64,000 nucleotides of DNA from Mesostigma viride (taxonomy: Eukaryota; Streptophyta; Mesostigmatophyceae; Mesostigmatales; Mesostigmataceae), in contig RPFO01000188.1 in assembly GCA_009746045.1 (NCBI GenBank), positions 685,516 to 749,515 of the forward strand. The letters are read 5' to 3'. The notes beneath the pieces were generated by a model, which worked only from the letters and a program-made list of their open reading frames with translations, did no database searches and was not told the origin of the DNA. The translations under genes were made by a program, and so were the position numbers. Position 1 is the first letter of the stretch, and each line of letters opens with the position of its first letter. This document shows positions 1 to 12,500 of the stretch, in pieces.

Positions 1-501
1 TTTAAAGTGTCATGCCTGCATGACGCACTGTCCTGCTGCATGGTGAAGCGCGCCCAGCCTCGCATTCTTCTCGGTTCTTTGGACAAAGCAGGGCCATTGA
101 AATGTGGAACTTTCGCGGGGGGGGGGGGGAAGGGATGAGGACAGGAGAATTGGCTACGATCTACATCAACCAAGTCAAAAGGGTGACAACGTGGTCTCTG
201 CTGTGTGGTTCACTATCTGGTTCACTATCTGGTTGTGAGGAACAGCCATGCCATGGCGCAACGAGCTTCTTGTGCACCGTACTTGTCCCCGCTATTACAC
301 TCCGGCACACCAACTTCAATGACACTTAAATGACGTTAATTGTCATTTACTTGACAAAGTGGTTGCATGTACCCCCCTAGGTCTTAAATTTCTACCTGTT
401 GAATACGCCCATTTCCGTGTCCTAAAGCTGCTCGGTACCTGGGAGCTTCCATGTCTGTGGCCACCTCGTCATTCATTTTGAATTATGCCCAAATCTCGCA
501 G
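1..501 (+). other. Intron of limit dextrinase at the window edge
   Basis: No coding similarity seen. It has a short G-run near 116-129 and ends in AAATCTCGCAG before the first exon in the window. Confidence 0.6.
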
Positions 502-3500
502 ATTGTCCCCGGCTACTACCTGCGCCGCAACCCGGAGGGATTCATAGAGAACAGCACGGCGGTGAACAACACGGCGTGCGAGCACTACATGTTCTCCCGC
601 TTCATCGTCGACGACCTCGTGCATTGGGCGCGCGACTACAAGGTAGGGTCTCCTGACCATGAGGTATGGTATAGTGACCATGAGGTATGGTATAGTGACC
701 ATGAGGTATGGTATAGTGACCATGAGGTATGGTATAGTGACCATGAGGTATGGTATAGTGACCATGAGGTATGGTATAGTGACCATGAGGTATGGTATAG
801 TGACCATGAGGTATGGTATAGTGACCATGAGGTATGGTATAGTGACCATGAGGTATGGTATAGTGACCATGAGGTATGGTATAGTGACCATGAGGTATGG
901 TATAGTGACCATGAGGTATGGTATAGTGACCATGAGGTATGGTATAGTGACCACAAGTGGGTGTGCAACTGCAAGGTATGGCATATAGTGAACGCATGGT
1001 GAGCATGTGACTACCCAGCGGTCATTCGACTAGGTGGCATGCGACTACACACTGCGCATGCGAATAGACCCGATCGCAGTGTGCTTGAAGCTGTGCAAGT
1101 TGTCTTTGAACAAAGGCCGCTCTTGTACCAGCAAGAAGTGTTAACCCGGTCACCCACTGTCCCCTGCCCTGCCCCACCCGCCTCTTCATGCCCGCCCTGC
1201 CCTGTCTGCTCCCATTTTCTCCCCTGTCTGCCCACTGCTTGCATCTCTCAGGTGGACGGCTTCCGCTTTGACCTGATGGGCCACCTAATGCTGACCACCA
1301 TGGTATGTGGGAGTGGGGGTGTCCAGGCTCAGGGTTTAGTGTCCATATACCCTGTATTAATACCCCGTGCTTTTCATTAGCTCGATACATAGGTGATAGG
1401 CTTGTAGTTAACTCTGATATCTCTATGGATCCTGTATCAATTCCGCGTGCTTTTCATTAACTCGATACATAGGCTTTTAGTTAACTCTGATATCTCTACG
1501 GACCCTGTATCAATTCCCCGTGCTTTGTTTTAGCTGATGCTGCATCATGGTACGTGGGCGGCCCCCCATTCGCTGTCTGTTTTCATCGCACCCTGTTCTC
1601 TTTGCTGTGCAATGTCTGGCACGGCATTCTTTCTGAGGGCGGGGATTACTGGCACTCCATGACCGGCATGTTGTGCTGTCGCGTAACCTTCAAAAGCCGT
1701 GATAATTGAATTTGGGCCGTTGTGCTTCTTACAGCATGCAACAAATCCGATCATGATACCTGAAATAATCTGGGGTAAAGTGTTTTTAATACATTAATCG
1801 AACAGGCCCTGCAAGTGGTATAGTGCAGACTCCGTTGCCCTGAGCTCTATCCCACATGCCCGCAAGCGCCCATGCATCGTGGCCACCCACTTTGTGGCTG
1901 ACAAAGTGGATGGGTTTTCGCGTAGCATGGGTGGACGTGGCGGCGCTTTCAGTTCCAGGCGCCACGTAGGTTTACGTGCCAGTTCTACGTTTCAACTGGC
2001 TGGCCTCAAATGATGGCATGGTTTTTTTTGCGTATTGGTCTAGTACTTGCACACGTACACAAAGAGTTCCTTATCATGGACTTCTCAAATGCATCCTATC
2101 GTCTGTCTGTGCACCTGGGCAGATGCCACTTACCAGTGATTAATTAGCTTTTTACCGTTGACTTGCCCCTGGACAGGTGCGACTTACCGTTGACTATCCA
2201 AGGCTTACTATCAACTGTTTCTTCGTGCGTTTGTGCGCATGGCTCTTGTTGGCGTGCAGCAAGAGGCCAAGCGCAGGCTGCAGGCCCTGACGTTGGAGGC
2301 GGACGGTGTGGATGGCTCCAAGATTTACCTGTGAGTGTGTGGGCGCACTAAAAATTGTCGTCAGATCAGAAAGCAACAAACGTGAAAACGCTAGCGGCTC
2401 AAATCTGAGATTCTGCGGAACTCAGAAAGTAAGAATGCCCAGAAGCTACCAGCAAGGAATCGAACATAGGACCTTTGGCATGACTTCGCGGCTGTGTGAG
2501 TCTCCTGATCCGAAGGCATCTCACTTAACGTTTCGAAACAGCCCAACTGCGAAAAAACCTCTTTACCGGAGAGGGGTGCCAATATGTCCGATATTGCTGA
2601 ATCTATAGAAGATGACTCACCACTAGACCTAAGTGCGCAGGAGTACTACGCACGGACCTACGCGATATTCTAGTATCGCCGAAGCATTATAAATATGTAT
2701 CACTAAGTAGTAGTATCCTTTGCTAATATTATAAATATGCATCACTAAGTAGTAGTATCCTTTGCTAATATTTTAAATATGCATCACTAAGTAGTAGTAT
2801 CCTTTGCTAATATTATAAATATGCATCACTAAGTAGTAGTATCCTTTGCTAATATTATAAATATGCATCACTAAGTAGTAGTATCCTTTGCTAATATTAT
2901 AAATATGCATCACTAAGTAGTAGTATCCTTTGCTAGTATTATAAATATGCATCACTAAGTAGTAGTATCCTTTGCTAATATTATAAATATGCATCACTAA
3001 GTAGTAGTATCCTTTGCTAATATTATTAATATGCATCACTAAGTAGTAGTATCCTCTGCTAATGTTGAATTTGTTTTTGTTTTTCAATGTTGACAGCATG
3101 CTGGCATCCCTCGCCTTGTGTCCCGGTACAGCTTGTGCATGTGAATTGGGAGGCCTGGATAGGACAAGTGCTGATGGCAAGCCATGGGTGGCGGCCAGCA
3201 CATGCCAGCAGGGAAAGAAAAAAAAAAGTCATGGGTGGGAAGAGCCTTTGAGGTGTGATATCCTTGCTGTAGGAAATGTGCTGCCGCAGTGTTTAACTTA
3301 TGTCTTATTGGAAACGGAGGCTTTTGTGCTTCTCATGGGGCCGTAAGGAGGACCATATGCTGAGAAGATGCTGAGAACACCTAACTCATGAGCAATCAAG
3401 TTTTCTAAGCTTTCCTGCGACACTCCATGGCCCCAACACCTGAGCTTGCAGCCCTGCCGTCTCTGATAAGCGGGTGAAGGCTGGCGACACCCACAATTCG

Positions 3501-6500
3501 GGCCAGTGTCGCACTCACACCTGCTCACGGGTACCACGCGCACCTAATGCATCGCCTGCTCATGGTTGTGGTTGTGAACACGCCTGTTACGGTCTCTCGC
3601 CGCAGGTACGGTGAGGGCTGGGACTTCGGCGAGGTCGCCCGCAACCGCGTCGGCGTGAACGCGTCGCAGCTCAACCTGGCAGGGACCGGCATCGGCAGGT
3701 GAGACGCCGTATTTCTTGACCCATGTCACGCAATTTACTTAATCAGCAAGTGGGTATTCACGGTCTGTGACCCATGTCATGTGATTCTAATTGAATAGCC
3801 AGCAGGTGGGCCTTACCCCTGAGTTGAGCCTGCACCATGATGCAGAGAGTGTCCTCTGTGGCCTGCCCTCCCCCGGCCGCGAGAGAAGCCTCGGTGCCCT
3901 CTCTCGTGGGTTAGTAATAGGGTTCGATGGTTTCTTTATTGGTACTCGCGTGCTCTACTTAGTCGGTTATTCGTTTCATCATTTACTTGAAGTGATTGAT
4001 TGAGCTGATGGGCTTGCACACAGATGCTTGCAGATGCCAGCATCTCCAGCTTTTCCCATTTCCTCAGGGCAGCTTGTACTAGTGCCTACTGGGGTGACGG
4101 TGTCACATCAGCGTAATGCACGTCACTAGGGTGTAAGATACTCTGTACCATCCCAATCGGTGCTGCAAGATATCGTGGAGTGTGGGATTCCTCAGGCAGC
4201 GTCTGCTTCGCACATGCCAGCTTTCACAAGGTACCTTGCTTGCGGCTCTGCCTTGGAACTTGCTAAAAGCGTAGGCTGCGCCGCGTTTTGCCGATAAAAT
4301 TTCCTACGATATCGCGGTAGTAGTATTGTACTTTCTGCACCTGTATGTGGTCCCCCCGGTTTCTCAAACTCTGTGTGTGTGTGTGTGCGTGCGTGCGTGT
4401 GTGTGTGTGTGTGCGTGTGTGATGAGACCTTAGTCAGTTATACCCCGCAGCCCCCTCCCCTGGCAACCAGTTTCCCCTCCTATGTGTCCTATCCATCACT
4501 TTAATCAGTACTGCATTCCTTTGTATTGTGTTTGCACTTTATTAAGTAGTGCATTCCTTTGTATTATATTTGCATTAATCAGTAGTGCAGTCCTTTGTAT
4601 TGTATTTGCACTTTAATAAGTAGTGCATTCCTTTGTATTGTATTTGCACTTTAATAAGTAGTGCATTCCTTTGTATTGTATTTGCATTAATAAGTACTGC
4701 AGTCCTTTGTATTGTATTTGCACTTTAATAAGTAGTGCATTCCTTTGTATTGTATTTGCACTTTAATAAGTAGTGCATTCCTTTGTATTGTATTTGCACT
4801 TTAATAAGTAGTGCATTCCTTTGTATTGTATTTGCACTTTAATAAGTAGTGCATTCCTTTGTATTGTATTTGCACTTAAATAAGTAGTGCATTCCTTTGT
4901 ATTGTATTTGCACTTTGATAAGTAGTGCAGTCCTTTGTATTGTATTTGCATTAATCAGTAGTGCAGTCCTTTGTATTGTATTTGCATTAATCAGTAGTGC
5001 AGTCCTTTGTATTGTATTTGCATTAATCAGTAGTGCAGTCCTTTGTATTGTATTTGCATTAATCAGTAGTGCAGTCCTTTGTATTGTATTTGCACTTTAA
5101 TGAGTTGCATTCCTTTGTATTGTATTTGCTTTTATAAGTACTGCAGTCCTTTGTATTGTATTTGCAGTGCGTCTTTCACCCAGCCAATTGACGGCTCCTG
5201 TGCTGGCACTAGGCAGTTTCCCGCATAGATAAATCGATGGCTTCCCCCTGGCCGCTCTGGCCACATTTCTATCACGCATGAGGTTTCTGGCACCCTGCTG
5301 ATTCCCCAAACGCTGGCTTCTGCCACGGGCTGCGCCCATCACTAACACTATGATACTATGGCTTCGATCAAGATTTTGGTGGTAACCAACACCATTATAT
5401 TAGTGACGTAGGTCCGTGCGTAGTACTCCTGCGCACTTAGGTCTAGTGGTGAGTCATCTTCTATAGATTCAGCAATATCGGACATGTTGGCACCCCTCTC
5501 CGGTAAAGAGGTTTTTCGCAGTTGGGCTGTTTCGAAACGTTAAGTGAGACGCCTTCTGATCAGGAGACTCACACAGCCGCGAAATCATGCCAAAGGTCCT
5601 ATGTACGATTCCTTGCTGGTAGCTTCTGGGCTTTCTTACTTTCTGTGTTCCGCGGCATCTCAGATTTGAGCCGCTAGCGTTTTCACGTTTGTTGCTTTCT
5701 GATCTGACGACAACATTAGTGATCATTTTTGCCACTATCTTGTCCCGCAGCTTCAACGACCGCATCCGCGAGGCGTGCAACGGCGGCAACCCATTTGGCA
5801 ACCCGCTGGAGCAGGGCTTCCTCACGGGCCTCCACCTCGTGGTAAAAACGCCAACGAGATAGGACCCGCCCCACAGCATTTCTGTGCGGCTTCTGAGCCA
5901 CTTCTGAACCAATTCTGAACCAATTCTGAACCAATTCTGAGCCAATTCTGAGCCAATTCTGAGCCAATTCTGAGCCAATCCTGAGCCAATTCTGAGCCAA
6001 TTCTGAGCCATTTTTTAGCCGATTCTACGCAGTCTCGGATCCACTCCCTTTTGAGGCACTTCAGCCTGTTGTGGCTCCTAAGCAAGGTGGTTTAGTTTGT
6101 AAATGGGAGACCTACTGGTGTGTGTTCCTGCTACTATCAGCGTACGTGGCCATGAGACGCCACGCCGGGGCACGGTCAGTATGCACGCTGTGGTAAGGTT
6201 GAGTGCGTCGCAAGGGACTTGCAAGGCCCGGCACCAGGTGCAATTCATCGTTGTCCTTCTTATTATTATTTCTACACCATAGTTATTGTCAAGTTTATCC
6301 CCCTTTCCCTGGCATGCCATAGGCTCACTTTGCATGGTCGGAAATTGGCTGTGCGGGGGGGGCTGGGGGGGGGGGGGGGGGGGGGGGGAGAATGGGGTAG
6401 GGGGTTTTGAAAGGGTCGGGTCGGGGGGGGGGGGTCATCGTGTGTGCCATAACTTTACAAAGCCAATTCGTGGTCATCTGAGCAACCATATGGTGGGAAT

Positions 6501-9500
6501 GCAAAGTTGTCGGGAGACAGCCTCATGTGTTGGTCAAGCATCATCTGCATTTGTCTTCTTCTTTCCTGTTTGATACTTCCGTACATCCCTTACACGCACT
6601 CCTCGTGTATGCTGTGCTGCGACCGCTTGCTCCCCTTGTGCTGGCAGCCCAACGAGCTGGAGCAGGGCGACACGCTCCGCAAGCTCATGTACCAGACCGA
6701 CTTCATCCGGGTGAGGAGCGGGCATGTGCGACATGCCGGCCGCTTGTGTGGACTTTGCCGCTTGTGTGGTCATGATCGAAGCTGCATTGGAGATTTCATG
6801 GACAAATTTATGGTCATCATCTGAGCAACCATTTGAGAGTGGATGGGATGGAGTTAACCAGGCCATACCTGCATGTATTCAGTGGCAGGCGGAGTTGAAG
6901 CGACACTTTGGTGCCATGAACTGTTTAGTGTTTTGCTGGGCTCATGCGGCACACGGGCACCCACATCAGCATGAAGAAGCGGACACGGCTGAGTATGGAT
7001 GGCAGTGGTTAGTGCACAAGAGTGGCTGGCTATGCAGCGGTCTGTAAGCTGAAGTGGTCACCCAGGAGGCCAACGCAGGTAGCGACACTGAGCGTACAAT
7101 ATGGCTTCCACCGATCATTGGGGTGACATGGGTGATAATGACATGGGAAAAAGACTTCTTTGAATGCATGGGCAGAACCCCCTTCTGTTGCCATGCTTGC
7201 CCAGTGCAACGTTTTTCTCTAACAAAAATCGCTCACGTGTCTTTCATCCTTTCCTAATACCCGTTATTTCATTTGCCCCCCTTTCCTACTCGCTCCCTGC
7301 CGCGCTCCTGCCCTCTCTTTCTACTCCAGCTGGGCATGGCAGGCAACTTGAAGGACGTTGTGCTGACCAACTGCGACGGCATGGAGGTGCGTGGGGGTGT
7401 GGGATACTGTGGTGGCGCGATCACGTGGTACTGTACCATGTCTGTTGGACACTGTAAGGCCGTTATCGGGGCACTATCAGGGGACCCCCTGGATATTTTC
7501 AGGACGTCGTCAGGTGGATTTCTGTCCATCATCGTTTGTTGGCACCCACGTGGCGCAGTCACGGGCTTTTTATTTCATTTGATTTTTATTCCACCTGGCA
7601 TCTGATGGTCCCTATGACAAGGCCTACAGGACAAGGAGGTGTGGCAATGGCAAGGTACATAGGAAGAAGTTGGCCAGGCTTGGTTCCCCGCATATTTTCC
7701 TGTCTTGATCTTCATGAATATGTGTGCCTCATGTCACCCTGCTGTGGCCATTGCTTCTCTCATGTAAGCTTTTTCTTTCTATCCTTGTGCTGGTTCCTTG
7801 TGCCTCGCGCGTTTTCTGTTTTCTTCCCCCCTCCTGGATTCTGCCCTGCTCCCTCGGCTCAGGTCATGGGCGGCAAGCTGCGGTACAACGAGAGCAGCCC
7901 ATGCGCGTACGCCGACCAACCGGACGAGACGGTGGGTGCCCGTGGCTAGCCTGGCGAGTGTCTGAGTAGCTGCTTGCAAACCTCATATGGGATAGCTTTG
8001 CTGGAGCTCTGGAATGCGGTCCTTTGGACGCTACGGGTCGCCCGTGCAAACTCTCGTACCGACGCACACCCAGACAAGGCGATGAGTGGCTGCTGCCACA
8101 GGTTTCCTTGACACCTGGTTGCTTGCACGGGGCCGGCAAGGGTCTTTGGTAACTGCTGGCAAACAGCGCGGGTTAGCTGCTTCCGACAAAGAGCTCGATG
8201 AGGCAGAGGGTGGGTGCTTGTGGATGCAGCAGCTGTCCCACCTGGTTGCCTGTACCCGCATAGCATTCCCCATGTCCTGTACCTGTATAGTGCCAGCATG
8301 GCATTATTATCAGTACAACATTCCGACGACACAGCCGGCATGTCTTTTTCACATGCCGATTATGCAGCCAGCGTGACGAGAAGCAGCATGTTGAGAAATT
8401 AGCCACAAGCATTTTGTCATCAGCCGCTGTGGATTTGCCGATGGCTCATGCCTGGGTTTGTTTCCTTCAAAGTCTATCCACAACTACCCCATGCCCATGT
8501 TGCTACACAACTGTAAATGTGCAGCAAAACGAAAACCTGAGGCTCTTCTAGGCACTTGTATGTGTTCCTGTGTGCCCTCCTGCCCTGCCCTGCCCTGCCC
8601 TGCCCTGCCCTGCCCTGCCCTGCCCTGCCCTGCCCTGCCCTGCCCTGCCCTGCCCTGCCCTGCCCTGCCCTGCCCTGCCCTGCCCTGCCCTGCCCTGCCC
8701 TGCCCTGCCCTGCCCTGCCCTGCCCTGCCCTGCCCTGCCCTGCCCTGCCCTGCCCTGCCCTGCCCTGCCCTGCCCTGCCCTGCCCTGCCCTGCCCTGCCC
8801 TGCCCTCCCCTGCCACGCCACGCCACGTCCCCTTCACATGATCTGCGCTGCCCGTCTCCACAGGTCAACTACGTGTCGGCGCACGACAACGAGACGCTCT
8901 TTGACACCGTCATGCTCAAGGTGGGGGGTAGGCAGGATATGTTGTCATGCGCAAGGTGGGCGAACGCGGGGGTTCGTCCCCAGCTTGCTCAGGGGGAGGG
9001 AGGTAAATAGGGTTGTTTGTCTCACTGTCAAGTTGCGGGTGCGTGGGGGTAATGGTCCCATGATGCCTGAGTTTTAGGGGGGGGGGGGGGTAATGGTCCC
9101 ATGATGCTTGAGTTTTAGGGGGGGGGGGAATGGCCCCATGATGCTTGAGTTTTAGGGGGGGGGGGGGAATGGTCCCATGATGCTTGAGTTTTAGGGGGGG
9201 GGGGTAATGGTCCCATGATGCTTGAGTTTTAGGGGGGGGGGGAATGGTCTCATGATGCTTGAGTTTTAGGGGGGGGGGTAATGGTCCCATGATGCCTGAG
9301 TTTTAGGGGGGGGGGGGGGGTAATCGTCCCATGATGCTTGAGTTTTAGGAAGGGGGGGGGGGGGGGGGAAGGAAGCGGGGGATTTCTAATATTGGTGGGG
9401 ACTTGGGTGGGTTCAACGTCCTCACTGTAATAGCTTCCGACCACCTACCTGCCCATCTGCCCGCCTGCCTGCCTGCTCCTCCACAACCATCTGATGGATA

Positions 9501-12500
9501 ATTTGCCTGCGTCATGTGCAGTATCGACCAGCGCAGCAAGCCATGGTCTCTTCTTCAGCAATATGCATATGCCTTAGCTAAGCAAGTTATGGCTGTTTGT
9601 TGGGAGGAGGTTGACACCCATAGCCTCTTGCGTCGCGCGCGTGTCATGTGCCTGCTGCGCTGGTGCTGTATCACCTGGCTAAGACTTTGTCTTTTGTAGT
9701 TCTACTATTTATCAATGCATGTCATGTGAAGACTCAATAGTTGTAATTGGTTGACCCGTGACGGGCGCGCAGGTGGCCCCCTCAGTGTCGCTTGCCGACC
9801 GCTGCCGCATCAACCGGCTGGGCACCAGCATCATCGCGTTCAGCCAGGTGAGCATGCCCCTGTGTTATAACAAAGTTATACGATGACACTGGCGAGGCCG
9901 TCATGCAAAATAACTCTAACTAGCCTGGCCAAAGAACTGGCCACAACTTCCCCAAAGTTGTCCGTTCCAGGTCTTAGTTGCCTAACAGTGGCTGTGACAT
10001 CAAGCTCCATCAACTAGCTGTACTGGCTTTTTTTCATCTTATGCTAATGAAACTATCATCAAGCAGTCTATTTTTTATAGTTGCGGTCTCCTATTCTTGT
10101 GCAAATGTAATTGACCTATTTCTTGTGGCATCGTGTTATCGGCTCTGTGTAAGTGCGGCAAGATTATATATCATCTATATAATCCATTTATCTATGTATC
10201 ACATATATTATATAACAAGAGATAGCCAGGGCATCCCACTCTTTCCCGCATCATCTCCAGCCTGTCTTGTTGCATCTAAGTGATCATGTCGGCACTCGTG
10301 CATACATGTGCATGATCTTCGTTCCTGGTTGTGTGGTTAGTTCGATGCATGCTGGTACTGCACGCACAGTGTCCGCGTGCTTGTGCAAAGGTGTAAGCTT
10401 CAAATGCCAGGGGATGTTTCTGATGAACTTTCTGAGCTCTTTCCATACTGTACGTCTAACACACAAAAGAGGCCAAAAGGGGGCGGCTCCATCGTCCGTA
10501 GATAACGTTTCTCTCAACGGGCAGTGTCTTACATCGGCCTAGGTCTCTAAGTGGAATGAATAGGTGCAGTTGGCGCCTAATTAACATGTGGCGCCTGTGT
10601 GTAGCGCCAGGCCTGGGCGGTACTGTGGTGTCAGAAAAATTTTGTAGCCAGTACCGCCGCGGCGCTTGGCGCTCGTAGTGCACCTGTAGTAAAACTCCAA
10701 CCTGTGCACCTTGTAGCTTTACCTACGTACTTGGTGCGGTAGATGACTGGGTGGATGTCCTTTGTGCATCTTCGCAGCTTCCCAGCGTTTCTTGAGAGGT
10801 CGGCTGGCCTCTGTGGCAGCTGGGCCGAATGTTAGACGAAGCTGGTGGCCTTACCGCATGTGGGGGTGGCTCAGATGCTCTTGTTGTGGGCTGCGTGAGG
10901 GCATTCACTGGCTACCCCACTGCTTGCCAGAGCTTTTCATCGCTGTTGCCAAATGCCGGCCATTGTGACCCCTGCCAGGGGGGGAATGGCCCATGTGGCC
11001 GGGCTTGACCAATCGCGCTCCAAATTATTGGGGCTGAGAAATGGTGTCATGACTTATGGTTGTAAACATCTAAGTCAAAGGTGATTTACCAATCCATGCA
11101 GCCGGCCATCACAGCCTTGCCAGGCTAGTAACATATTTGTAACTAATCTCTCTGGTGAAATCGCATTGCAATGGCCTTACCATGATTCTAATACAAGTCA
11201 GTATATGATCGCTGCGATAAACAACAGCAGCATGGATTAACAAGTGCGGTATAGTGTTTTCTCCAGGCACCACCACTACTCAAAACATGTATGGTCCAGC
11301 CTGCCGAGGGGGGCGATGTGAGAGATTGGGGGAGGCTTTTCCCTAGGATAGCAGGCCACGGTTATTGTATCATTTTTGTTTCTGTGTCATTACAAGGATG
11401 TTGTGACAGTGGCGCGTTCGGAGAGCGCGGCGAGCAGCCAAGGAAGCCGTGCTTTTACCGGTGCCTTTTGTTGGCTTGTTTCGACACCAGTACTCTTCTT
11501 AGTTGGCTAGTTCCTCAAGCCTCCTCGGGCATCATGCTGTGTGACGCTGCATGAGCCCATCATGGCTACAGAGGCCATTTCTGCGTCCACCTGTGGGGAG
11601 ATATCCCCCGGCTTACCAAAATGCCATTTGTGCATTGCTACTCGTGTTATGTGGGCAATGCTCCATGCTCGATTTCGTGCCCACTCCTCACCCCACCCCC
11701 CCACCCCACCCCACCCCCCCCTGCCATTGCCCGGTGCAGGGTATCCCATTCTTCCATGCGGGTGATGAGGTGCTGCGTTCCAAGTCCCTGGACCGCGACA
11801 GTTACAACTCGGGCGACTGGTTTAACAAGTGAGTGTCAGCCCATCAACCACCATGGTGCCCACCAAGATATCTCTGGCGCCTGTCACAGTCAGCTGGTAC
11901 CATGGCACTGTCCACCTGTGCGTCATGTCGGTTGCCCAGTGTACAATGCCTACCAGCGGAGGATGTTTTATGTATCAAACAGGTTTTCCATCTTGCTGGC
12001 ATGCATGGAAGTTGGGAGAGCTTTTCGGCACTTGGCGCAAGATACTGTTGCCTGTTTGTACCTCTTTACTCACGTGCGGTCATTGAAAGTAGGGAGAGCT
12101 CTTAAAAGGAGATAAGTAAAGTATAGCTCTTGAGCCGCTTTCTTGTTCCCATGTGGCAGTAGTTGCAAGATGATCCACCACCTTGCCTGCAATGCATATC
12201 TCTGAGGCAACAGCGCTTTGTGAATAGCTTCAACTAGCCACACACCTAAGTCACCTGCTCCTAAGATTATCTATGGATCTCCTATCTATGGATCTCCTAG
12301 TTGTTAGCTGCTGGGGCCTGCCTATGCACCGTGCCACCACCACCGCATGCGTCCCAAGGGGGCTCCAGTGTTATCATATGAACGAAAGCTTGCTGGCTCC
12401 AGCTATGTCTTCCAAATAATGGCACACTGGCTATGGCGCGTACGCTCCAAGCGTTATGCCACCCATAAGACGCGCACGACAACTGCAGAACCCTTTTCAG

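Noticed and set aside
451-1006. Long open frames on both strands over the 21-bp repeat
   Set aside because: Unit length divisible by three without stops makes every copy open. Only 502-642 is a true exon, as shown by family similarity and splice sites.
2687-3063. CRISPR array
   Set aside because: Units are contiguous without unique spacers, and the setting is a eukaryotic intron. The same applies to the other minisatellites.
5520-5640. A tRNA gene inside the SINE-like element
   Set aside because: Only a B-box-like motif is convincing. I could not form an acceptor stem and anticodon arm.
8458-9077. Proline/cysteine/alanine or glycine/arginine repeat proteins
   Set aside because: They are translations of a CCCTG microsatellite inside an intron whose two flanking exons join perfectly.
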